Source of the DNA: Symbiodinium natans
Taxonomy: Eukaryota > Sar > Dinophyceae > Suessiales > Symbiodiniaceae
NCBI GenBank assembly: GCA_905221605.1
Contig: CAJNDS010002769.1
Coordinates: forward strand, 152,854 to 216,853
Length of the DNA stretch: 64,000 nt
Direction of reading: 5' to 3'
Shown here one piece after another: positions 27,898 through 37,080 of this stretch. How positions within the stretch are numbered: position 1 is the first letter of the stretch; the number at the start of each line of letters is the position of its first letter. The notes beneath the pieces are model-generated. The model searched no databases and was not told where the DNA came from. It saw only the letters and a list, made by a program, of their open reading frames with translations. Made by a program: the position numbers and the translations under genes.

Positions 27898-28756
27898 AGG
27901 TGCATAAGTTAAGGGTTTAGGGTTAAGGGTTTAGGGTTCTAGGGTTCTAGGGTTAAGGGTTTAGAGTTGAGGGTTTAGGGTGTTAGGGTTCAGGGTTCGT
28001 GGGTCTAGGGTTTTTGCGGTTTTTGGGTTGTGTAGAGTTGAAGTTCAGAGGCCGAGTGTAGGCTTAGGACCTCAACCCTAAACCCTAATGAAACCCTAAA
28101 CCCTAAACCCTAAACCCTAAACCCTAAACCCTAAACCCTAGGAGGGTTATAGCACCCTTAACTCCATGGAAGGTTCTGGAAGGCCTTAAAGGCGCAGCTG
28201 CGAGGCCGCGAAGTGCGCATTTGTAGGTGAGCTCGGGGGTTTAGGGTTTAGGGTTTGGGGTTTAGGGGTTAGGGTTTAGGGTTTAGGGTTTAGGGTTCAG
28301 GGTTTAGGGTTTGGGGTTTGGGGTTTAGGGTTTAGGGTTTAGGGTTTAGGGTTTGGGGTTTAGGGTTTGGGGTTGGGGGTTTGGGGTTTGGGTTTTGGGG
28401 TGCGGGGTTTCGGGTTAGGGTTGCCGGAAGTGGGGCCAAGGGGGGAGGGATCAGGGTTCTAGCTTACTTTCAATTTTGGGGCGGGAGTTGTCCCTGCGCG
28501 GCAGGTTTATAGAGGTCGCAAAGGTTGCCGGGGAGACAGACCCGTAGAAAGCCGACTGGCAGCGAAAAGGCCCGAAGCTGTAAACCCCAAACCCTAAACC
28601 CCAAACCCCAAGCCCCAAGCCCCAAGCCCTAAACCCTAAACCCTAAACCCACACCCGGCAGAACCCTCACCAAACAATACTGAAAGGCACTGGCAACCCT
28701 AGAGCCGCTGAACCCCTCGCACCCTACAGTCCCTGCACCACCTCAACTCGCACATC

Positions 28757-28855
28757 TTGGGATGCTCCCCCTTAGACTAACAGTCCTTAATAAATTCCCC
28801 CGATTTCTATCCCTATGAATGAGACTGTTAGTATATATGAGGGGGAACATCCCAA
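28757..28855. mobile_element. MITE, GGGATGTTCCCC family
   Basis: TTGGGATGCTCCCCCTTAGA and the right arm ending GGGGGAACATCCCAA pair well. Inner ACTAACAGTC mirrors GACTGTTAGT. Confidence 0.85.
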
Positions 28856-29303
28856 CACGCATCCCCAAAACCCAAGGGTTCGAGGGTCTTGAGGGTCTCT
28901 AGGCTCGAAGTCTTACACCCACACACACACAGTTTAGGGTTTTGGATTGGGGCTTAGGGTTTAGGGCCAGTCACATCTCGGGCAACACGGCCTGCCGCAG
29001 CTCCTAATAACATAGTAAGAATAATTTCAGCAAAAAACCAATAACAAGAATGTTGATGACGATAAAACAAGAATAACAACAATCATAGCACAAATGGTAA
29101 TAATGCCAACACAACAACACAGGCAGTACTACTACTCTTCCTGTTCTTGCAATTGTTGTTGCTGTTTTGTCTTTGTTGTTGTTGTGGTTGCCACTATGAC
29201 TGCTTCGGATAAGGCAGAAAGAGCGGAGCTTTGCCGTATTTTGACTTATTCCGAGTTGTTGGGGGGTATGGGGGGTGTGGGATCCAGGTCGGAGGGTTCC
29301 GAC

Positions 29304-32300
29304 ATGGCGCCAGTGCAAGTGCACGTGGCCTTGCTGAGCGGACGGCGAGCATCGATTACAGCAAGCTCTGACACAACTCTCGCGGACCTCATGCTGGAGG
29401 CACAAAGCAGCCTGCAGACCGGGGCCGGGGTCTTCGTAAACGCACGTGGGGAGTTCTTGAGCTTGGAGCACACCCTTGCCCAGGCAGGCGTTCAGGCGGA
29501 AGATGTGCTGACACTGCAAGTGCGACAGTCACGGGTCGCCGCATGCAGCGGCTCCTTCACAGCCCTCCTGGGCGATGGCTCCGTATCAGCCTGGGGTGCC
29601 AACCAGCGTCATTACACTGCTCCTCCTGCACAGCTGAAGAACGTGCAAGAGATTCAGGCCGCCTACGCAGCATCTGCCGCCATCCTGGCCAACAGATGTG
29701 TGGTCACCTGGGGTGATCCGCTTCGGGGTGGTGACAGCAGTGCTGTACAGGCACAGCTGCAGACCGTGCAGCACGTCCAGGCCAAAAACTGCGCGTTTGC
29801 TGCCATCCTGGCCGATGGAAGTGTGGTGACCTGGGGGGATTCCTTTCGGGGCGGCGACAGCAGAGATGTCCAGCCACGCCTGCAGAAGGTACAGCAGATC
29901 CAGGTCACGCGAACCGCTTTCGCTGCCATCCTGGCCGATGGATCCGTGGTGACATGGGGCCTTCCCACTCAGGGCGGCGACAGTAGCAGAGTGCAGGAGC
30001 AGCTGCAGCAAGTACGGGAGATCCAGGCGACGGACTATGCCTTTGCAGCCATTCTGGCCGACGGATTTGTGGTGACCTGGGGGGATCCACGTCACGGTGG
30101 CGACAGCAGTGCCGTCCAGGGGCAGCTGCAGAATGTGAAGCGAATCTTCGTAGTAGAGTAGTTCCCTTTTGCACCGTTTTGGAGGTGTTATAACCCATAT
30201 ATACATACATTATAAATGTATATAGTCCTAAACCCTAAAGCCTAAACCGCAAGGTTAGGTGTAGGGTTTAGGGTTTAGGGTTTAGGGTTTAGGGTTTAGG
30301 GTTTAGGGTTTAGGATTTCGGGTTTTGGGCAACTCAGGGATCCAGGCTGCTGACTCTGCGTTCGCCGCCATCCTGGAGAACGGCTCCGTCGTCACCTGGG
30401 GTGGGCCGAGTGGCGGTGGTGACAGCAACTTACTCGGCTCTTAGTAAAGGTATGTAGGGTTTAGGGTTTAGGGTTTAGGGTTTTGGGGGGAGTTAGGTAC
30501 CCCCTATGGCTCCTTCAGGGCCTTCTATGTAGAGGGGGGATATATCGAAGGTACCTCCGACCCTACTTCAACTGGCTGGCTCCTAACCCTAAACCCTAAA
30601 CCCTAAACCCTATAACCCCCTAGAAAGCTGAAAGTGTACATTTTTGGGCGGCTTTATGAACCCAGCAACCTAGGAGGCCATTGCCCGTATAGAACCCCTT
30701 AAGGCACGGGATCAAGAACCCGCGAGGCAGCGGTCCCTCAACCCTCAACCCTCAACCCTCAACCCTAAACCCTAAACCCTAAACCCTAAACCCTAAACCC
30801 GAGGCAGTGGCGTCCAGGCACAACTCCAGCAGGTGAAGCAGATTCAAAGTTCCAGCGCGGCGTTTGCGGCCATCCTGGTAGCTTCGGTAGCCTTAAAAGT
30901 GGCGCCCTTTTCCTTTCTTTGAGGGTTTAGGGTTTAGGGTTTAGGGTTTAGGTTTCAAGGTTCCCTTCTAAGATTAAAGAAACCAACCCCCCAACAGGGT
31001 ACGCTAATAATGATGTGGTTGCTGGGCTACCAAGGAAGACGGATCTGTGGTCACCTGGGGAGATCCCCGTCGGGGTGGCGACAGCAGTGCTGTTCAAGAG
31101 CAGCTGAAGAATGTGCAGCAGATCCAGGCTACGAGAGCTCAAAAAGCACCTGTAGGGGGCCCTTCTGTACTAGAATGGGTATCTTACTCTGGGGAAATAG
31201 ATCTAAACCCTAAACCCTAAGCCCTAAGCCCTAAACCCTAAACCCTAAGCCCATGCTCCAGGCTACATGGGAGGCTTTCGCGGCCATCCTCGCCGATGGA
31301 TCCGTGGTGACCTGGGGTCTCCAGAGTGCGGGAGCTGACAGCAGCGAAGTTCCGAGGGGATGCTTATAGTCCCTAAACCCTAAACCCTAAACCCTAAACC
31401 CTAAACCCTAAACCCTAAACCCTAAACCCTAAACCCTAAACCCTAAACCCTAAACCCTAAACCCTAAACCCTAAACCCTAAACCCCTACACTACCCTGAG
31501 TAGGTTCAAGAGCAGCTTCGCGAAGTGCAGCACCTCCAGGCTACCAGCACTGCCTTCGCCGCCATCCTCTCCAGCGGATCTGTGGTAACCTGGGGAGATC
31601 CCGACACCCGGGTGCCCAGCAGTAGTAACCCTTAGTAGGGTTTAGGGTTTAGGGTTTAGGGTTTAGGGTTTAGGGTTTAGGGTTTAGGGTTTAGGGTTTA
31701 GGGTTTAGGTTTTAGGGTTCCCTTGTTGTGGTCGCGTTGGGTTCTATCATAGACTCGATTTTTTATTGAGAGTAGAAACAAAATATTGAAAACACAACAG
31801 AAAGGGTGAGGAAAAACAAAAAAACAGCCTGGTAACCCTTGTTCCCTTGGCGTGGTAGCCTTGGGTTCCCCTCAAAAACCATACGAAAAACCCTAAACCC
31901 TAAACCCTAAAAACACATATAAAAATATTGAAAACCTAACCAAAAAAAGGTAAGAAAAAACAGCCTTTTATTGAAAACCTAACCAAAAAAAGGTAAGAAA
32001 AAACAGCCTTTTCTGTCCAGGTGAGTGGGGAACCTAGCTTCGGGGTGCTTTACTGTAACTTTAGATCCTTAGCCTTTTTGGGTTTATTGGGTTTCTGAGT
32101 AAGGCAGCTAAAAGTTTGTTTTGTTACTACCCTCCTAAGTGCAGCCAAGGACATGGGAGGAGACAGCAGTGCTGTAGAGGCACGGCTGCAGAACGTGCAG
32201 CAGATCCAGGCTTGCAGAACCTGGGAGCCCTAAACCCTAAACCCTAAACCCTAAACCCTAAACCCTAAACCCTAAACCCTAAACCCTAAACCCTAAACCC

Positions 32301-32677
32301 TAAACCCTAAACCCTAAACCCTAAACCCTAAACCCTAAACCCTAAACCCTAAACCAGATCCAGGCTTCTGAAGGCGCGTTTGCTGCCATCCTGGGCGATG
32401 GCTCCGTGGTATCCTGGGGCGATCCTCTCTGGGGTGGTGACAGCAGTGCCTTATAGGGTTTAGGGTTTAGGGTTTGGGGTTAGTAGCTGAACTGCACACT
32501 TTTCGGGATACTCGCCCTAAACCCTAAACCCCTAAACCCTAAATCCCCTATAGAGCTGAAAGTGTACGTTGTTTTTCTTGGGGGGGGGGGGGGGCTTATA
32601 AACTCCGCCACGAAGGTGCTGTCCATGCACGGCTCGAAAATGCTCAGCATGGAGGCTACGCGCGGAACACGGGCTGA
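29304..32677 (+). CDS. Ubiquitin-like domain + RCC1-like repeat protein, copy B (493 aa, nine exons)
   Basis: Modelled exons: 29304-30141, 30338-30424, 30804-30877, 31035-31127, 31262-31348, 31504-31602, 32150-32209, 32364-32445, 32616-32677; together 494 codons with stop, no internal stop. Residues 1-78 are ubiquitin-like and close to copy A; about ten 41-residue RCC1-like repeats follow (for example AFAAILADGSVVTWGDPRHGG). The last exon drifts from the consensus and ends GGYARNTG. Every exon join keeps both the frame and the 41-residue spacing, which is strong internal support. Introns start GA, GC, GT, GC, GT, GA, GC and GT, and all end AG|G. The frame is open upstream to 29094 with an ATG at 29196; 29304 was preferred because it matches copy A. 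Role unknown; a scaffold linked to ubiquitin is a guess. Confidence 0.85.
30142..30337 (+). other. Gene B intron 1 (GA-AG) with TTTAGGG repeats
   Basis: GAATC at the start and GGATC at the next exon form a near direct repeat. The interior has an ATATAC inverted repeat near 30195-30222 and TTTAGGG units at 30256-30312. Confidence 0.8.
30425..30803 (+). other. Gene B intron 2 (GC-AG): MITE pieces and telomere repeats
   Basis: Starts GCAACTTAC and the next exon starts GCAGTGG. Contains TTTAGGG units, an element with GGTACCCCC/GGTACCTCC (about 30495-30562), CCCTAAA units, a CTGAAAGTGTAC element relative and a second CCCTAAA array. Confidence 0.75.
30878..31034 (+). mobile_element. Gene B intron 3 (GT-AG), MITE-like
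   Basis: GGTAGCC near the left end mirrors GGCTACC near the right end. Short TTTAGGG run inside. Removal joins ATC CTG to GAA GAC GGA. Confidence 0.75.
31128..31261 (+). other. Gene B intron 4 (GC-AG)
   Basis: CCAGGCTAC occurs across both junctions, so either copy gives the same protein. The last third is CCCTAAA/CCCTAAG repeats. Confidence 0.75.
31349..31503 (+). other. Gene B intron 5 (GT-AG), almost entirely CCCTAAA
   Basis: About 115 of 155 bases are telomere units. GTTC is repeated at intron start and next exon start. Confidence 0.85.
31603..32149 (+). other. Gene B intron 6 (GA-AG), composite
   Basis: Contains TTTAGGG array 31635-31717, a tandem pair of ~45-bp units with CCTAACCAAAAAAAGGTAAG (31937 and 31978), and at its 3' end the element that recurs at 13389-13491. 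GACA occurs at both junctions. Confidence 0.75.
32210..32363 (+). other. Gene B intron 7 (GC-AG), nearly pure CCCTAAA
   Basis: CAGATCCAGGCTT is directly repeated across donor (32201) and acceptor (32355). Between them lie about 18 bp of unique DNA and then only telomere units. Confidence 0.85.
32446..32615 (+). mobile_element. Gene B intron 8 (GT-AG), CTGAAAGTGTAC-type element
   Basis: Contains AGTAGCTGAACTGCACACTTTT and CTGAAAGTGTACG, related to the introner at 25333, plus telomere units and a G-run (32579-32594). GTGC is repeated at both junctions. Confidence 0.75.
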
Positions 32678-32684
32678 CATCTTT

Positions 32685-32859
32685 TTGGAGGTTCATGGTA
32701 CTTATTAACCAATTATAACTGTACTTATAGGGTCTAGGGTTTAGGGTTTAGGATAGCTGTACTTATAACTGTACTTATAACGACATTTGGGCACTTAAGG
32801 GGCTTAGAAGAAGTGGGTTACAGCTGCAATCGGTTAGTAAGTATCATGAACCTCCAAGT
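32685..32859. mobile_element. MITE, AGGTTCATGG family
   Basis: Ends TTGGAGGTTCATGGTACTTA and the complementary CATGAACCTCCAAG. An inner run of telomere units (32729-32750) splits the AACTGTACTTAT repeats. Confidence 0.85.
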
Positions 32860-34165
32860 AAAGCGTAAACCAGCGAGACTGAGCCTCCCCGTGCAGCAAA
32901 AGATTCTAAACTGGGCTCTAGTGTTTGTTAGGGTGAGGGTATAGATTGATACTGCATCCCCTGTAGCTAGTACTGAGTCAGGGGTGCATATGGTCATTTC
33001 CCAAGTCATCGCCCATCGGGTGGTTTGATCTAGGGTAGTTGCATGGTCCTTTACTCTGGCCCCTTACCTTTTTTCACAAAAGGATTCTGAAGTATATGCC
33101 CCTGTGTATGGGGCACACAAGGTTTCCAAAATCAGCCGTACCCCTGGCCCTGTAACTACCAGGACGGGCGATTATACCCTATAAGCCTCCCTTAAAAAGG
33201 CTCTTTATAGGGTTGATTATGGGGGTTATAGGGCCTAATATCCATCCTGGTACGTCCTTCAAAACCCCTTAACTAAGGAATATACCCCAATTCATAATAA
33301 GGATCCTTATTATAAATTAGGGTATACTCCTTAATTAAGGGATTTTGGAAGATCTGGTACCCTAGAGGAAGCTCGGATGAGGGTTGCACGCTCGCACGGC
33401 CGGGAGATTCCGCCTTGGCGCCAGGTGATCTGTAAGAGTTAGGGTTCGGGGTTTAGGGTTTAGGGTTTCAGTTTTAGGGTTTAGGGTTTAAGGTTTAGGG
33501 TATTGAGGTCTACAGCGTTTTCTGGTTTAGGGGGTTCAGTGTGTTCTAAAGTCTCAAAAACATCCTCTTTGGAGGCTAGTTCTCGCGGGCGTGTGATCCG
33601 CCACCCGCATCTTGAACATCACACATACCCTGAAACCTTAAACCCAGAAACCCCCTAAACCCTAAACCCTGAAGCCTAAACCCTAAACCCTAAACCCTAA
33701 CCCCTAACCCGAAACCCGAAACCCTAAACCCTGAACCCTAAACCCTAAACCCTGTTTAAGCGGCTTGCAGTCCCGGGGCTGCACTGGCCCATTTCAGGTG
33801 GGCCTGTATAACCGTAGTAAGCCCTAAACCCTAAACCCTCAACCCCCGTATAGAAGCCTTCTCCGGAGAACCTACTCGACATCACAGCACGCAAGACAAA
33901 AGAGTGAGGGTTCAGGGTTTAGGGTTTAGGGTTTAGGATTTAGCTATAGGGTTTAGGGACTGGGACTTCTTGCTGTTCATTGAATCAAGGGTTCGAGATC
34001 AGCTTCGCTAAGCCCGGGCCCCTAAACTCTAAGCGCTTTCCCCAAGCACCCTGAACCTTACTTGGAGGTTCATGGGTACTTGTATAAGCTTAATGAAAAT
34101 CTACTTATTTTAAGGGGCTGCGCCCATGGGCGGGCAGCGCACGCAGAAGCCCGGGGCGAGCAGTT
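32860..34165. other. Repeat mosaic without genes
   Basis: Includes a GGTAGTTGCATGGTCC element (about 33036-33160), telomere arrays at 33430-33500 and 33650-33752, and a half end of the AGGTTCATGG family at 34068-34083. Confidence 0.65.
33257..33351. mobile_element. Inverted-repeat element, CTTAATTAAGG family
   Basis: CTTCAAAACCCCTTAACTAA and the complementary right end GGGATTTTGGAAG. The second copy lies at 50798-50913. Confidence 0.85.
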
Positions 34166-34327
34166 TCTAAGCATGTTGAGGCCCCTAAACTCCCTTAAAA
34201 TCTCTAAGCGTTAAGTTTCTAAGCATTTTCAGGCCCCTAAACTCCCTTCAAATCTCTAAGCGTTTGAGGCTCCTAGACTCCCTTAACGTTTCTAAGCACT
34301 TTATAAGGCCCCTAAACTCCCTTTTTC
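34166..34327 (+). repeat. Tandem ~45-bp repeat (GGCCCCTAAACTCCCTT)
   Basis: Four degenerate units with TCTAAGC and GGCCCCTAAACTCCCTT, bracketed by GCCCGGGG (34149) and AGCCCCGGGCTTAG (34330). Confidence 0.8.
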
Positions 34328-34365
34328 CTAGCCCCGGGCTTAGACACGTCGCTTATGCCCGCCCT

Positions 34366-34500
34366 TTGGGGGGCATCATGCTCCTGATGCGCCCCCGGGG
34401 TCCCGCCCCGGGAGCCGCTGATGCTCCTGATGCGCGCCTGGGGGTCCCGGGCTGGACCCGCTGATGCTCATGATGCGCGCCCTCTGGGGGCCTCCGTGGC
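34366..34500. repeat. GATGCTC hairpin repeats, second locus
   Basis: GGGGGGCATCA (34368-34378)/TGATGCGCCCCC (34385-34396) around TGCTCC. A second unit GCTGATGCTCCTGATGCGCG lies between CCCGGGA (34407) and TCCCGGG (34445). A third copy is at about 34460-34481. Confidence 0.7.
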
Positions 34501-34925
34501 GACGCAAAAAACCACGAAAAAAAAACCGTTCACCGGCGGCACGCGGGGGTCGGCGGCACTGGCGTCCGGCCTAATTCTGCTTCGCAGAAGGCCAGAGGCC
34601 AGCAAGGCTATTCCCGGGACGACCCGGGCTAAAAGGTCCGCATTTGCTCGGTCCTTTGGGGACCTCGCGCTGCCCGATTTAAAGGCTGACGCCGCTGCCG
34701 CCGACCCCCAAGATAAGGACGTCCGGGCACCGCCGGGCATCTTCCGGATGATCACCCAAAAAACACACAAGCCTGCTCTTGAGTGGCTCCCATGCATGGA
34801 AAGTAGCCAACATCTGTCGCCTTCCAAAACAACAAATTCGGCTGTTTTTGGTCCTTCTCCTGTGGGGGGGCGGTTTGTTTAAGGGGTAGGGAACACAAAA
34901 CGCGTGGTGTTAATTCGGTTGTTTT
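34501..34925. other. Unique GC-rich stretch without a recognised gene
   Basis: Open for about 150 codons on the plus strand (from 34421), but the product is compositionally biased and matches nothing I know. No splice logic was found. Confidence 0.5.
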
Positions 34926-35818
34926 TGGTTGGGCGGCTAGGCAGGGGGGTAGGGGGGCGGGGGTAGGGGGGGGGGAGTAGGGGGGGGGGGGTAGGCGGCG
35001 CACAAACAGATATTATACACGATGATGTGAGGCTTCTCAAGTCCTGGGGCGCGAGCTGTAGCCCCAAGCCCTTCAGTTTAGCAGGGTTGTCCACCTACAT
35101 CTGGATACACGAATCGAGCCCGCCCCACCCAACCCCAACCCCAACAACAAAGGATTGTGAACCCTAAAGCTCCAAACGAAAACCCCAAAGCCCCACAACC
35201 CCCCAACAGCCGTACAACCCTGCCTGTAACACTCCCTACCTCAAATGCGTGGTTCCACCCACTTGACCACCTTCCAAAACGGCGAACTTGGTTACTTTTC
35301 TTGTGGGGGGGCGGCTGGGCAGGGGGGGTAGGGGGGCGGGGGTAGGGGGGGGAGGGGAGGGGGGGGGAAGGGGGGGCCAAGAAAACAACGGTTATTCGGC
35401 CCTTTTCTTGGGGGGGGCGGCAGGTCAGGAGGGGGTAGGGGGGGTAGGGGGGGGGAAGGGGGGGGGGGGTTTAGGGTGCAGCCAACGCAAACGTGTGCGG
35501 GGGGAGGCAGGGGGGGGGGGGGCGTAGGGGGGGTGCAGGCTTTGCTTGAGGTGCGGGGGATAGGGGGGGCCGGTAGGGGCGGGGGGGAAGGGGGGGAGGG
35601 GGGGAAGGGGAGGGCATGGGGGGGGAAGGGGGGGGGTGGCCAACACAAAACGTGTGCTTCCAAAACTACAAACTTGGTTGGCTAGGCAGGGGGGGTAGGG
35701 GGGCGGGGGTAGGGGGGGGGGGTGGGGGGTAGGGGCGGGGGGGGCAGGGGGGGGTAGGGGGGGTAGGGGGGGCAGAGGGTGGGGGTAGGAAGCAATTCAG
35801 TCTTTCTCCTGGTCAGAA

Positions 35819-35849
<31 letters not shown>
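34926..35849 (+). repeat. G-run clusters (GGGGGGTAGGG-like)
   Basis: Four dense clusters of G-runs separated by TA, C or A (34945-34994, 35305-35380, 35408-35470, 35505-35800), ending in a 31-G homopolymer (35819-35849). All G-runs are on the plus strand. The phrase CTTCCAAAAC.ACAAACTTGG recurs between clusters. Confidence 0.9.
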
Positions 35850-35850
<1 letters not shown>

Positions 35851-37080
35851 AAGGTGCCAACAAAAAACGCGCAAGAAAAATGGGTACCGAGTGCAGGGAA
35901 GGGGCAGGCCGCGCAGTGCCGTGGGGAGAGGTAACTGCGGGTCCAGGGAGAAAAGTACGAGTCCAGCTTCTTGACGCCGACAAAGGGGGTCGGCGGAAAC
36001 CTGCTCAGAGGACTTAGGAGCGTTACAAGTACAGTTGAACCCTACGTGCTAAGCATTCTTCCAAGCGGAACGACTCGCTGCTTGCACTCCTGGCTATGCT
36101 GGCGAACTTTAAAGTTTAAGCCTGCACCCTACACCCCTAAAGCCTAAAACCCTGGACCTAGCCTGCAGCCCTCAAACCCCAGATAACTTGAACTCTTCAG
36201 AAGGCCAAGAGCGTGTGTGTGTGTGTGTGTGTGTGTCTGTGTGTGTGTGTGTGTGTTTTTTTTTTGGGGGGGGGTACCTCTATTTTGTCAAACGCTCTTC
36301 TTACGCTACTTTTATGGCAGGACGTGAGGTACCCTCTATCATCTTCCAAGGGAGGAATGTAGAGGGATATCTGGTACCTAACTCCCGAATTTTCAGAACT
36401 GGCACATAACCTTAAACCTTAAACACGTCTTGAGCACCTCGGTTTGCCCGTGGGGTGTCAGGGGTCTTAAGGTTCAGGGGTGTGTGTACTTGTGGTACTG
36501 ATACGAGTCATCGCTATGAACCTCCGAGGAACTGCTCTTTCGGGGTCTATGGGCCATGATTACGGGAGTATTACGGGTATTCTGGTCGTGCAGAAACCCT
36601 AAACCCTAAAACCCTGAAATCTTCGACCTTGGAGGCGCGACCCCTCCCCAAGCTCTACAGAGCTTCCTCGATCTTTGGCGCGCCGTCCGCCGCCCCTCGG
36701 CCTGGACGACGGCCGTGGGTTGAGCCGAAGCCCTTAACCCTAACCCAAAGAGCCCAATATCCCCTAATTAGGGAACATTGCTTGATTTATATAGGGATCC
36801 TTAATATGAATTAAGGAATATTCCTTAGTTAAGGGATATAGGGCTCTTTGGGAAACTCTAAACCCTCTAAGCCGTAAAGGGTGTAGAGAGCAGGGGTTGA
36901 GGTTCAAAGGGGGGGGGCTCAGGTTTTTCAGGTTTTAGGAAGTTTTAGGAAGTTTTAGGAAGTTTTAGGAAGTTTTAGGAAGTTTCTTTGGGGGTTGAGG
37001 TCTTTAGGGTTGCAGGAGCCTCAACCCCCAGCCTGAGACGATGTTTTTTATCTGCTGGGGTGGGCACTTGAGGTCGGGTT
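35850..37080. other. Mixed unique and simple-repeat DNA
   Basis: Includes (GT)n at 36212-36256, an element with inverted GGTACC ends (about 36275-36395), and tandem AGTTTTAGGA 10-mers (36930-36985). No gene recognised. Confidence 0.65.
36744..36852. mobile_element. MITE, AAAGAGCCCAATA family
   Basis: CCCAAAGAGCCCAATATCCC mirrors GGGATATAGGGCTCTTTGGG. The interior is AT-rich and also foldback. Relatives: 47632-47746 and 55714-55817. Confidence 0.9.

Larger units (their letters stand above)
26129..29303. other. Repeat-rich spacer between the two RCC1-like genes
   Basis: Holds an element at 26240-26345 (ends GAGTGCTACCC and GGGCTACC), long telomere arrays (listed separately), (AT)n at 26976-27000, a G-run at 27443-27460, and simple TTG/AAC DNA at 29060-29180. 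No gene apart from a possible upstream ATG of copy B at 29196. Confidence 0.7.

Noticed and set aside
29094-29303. N-terminal extension of RCC1-like copy B
   Set aside because: Low-complexity Cys/Val-rich sequence absent from copy A; the homologous start is 29304. ATG 29196 remains possible.
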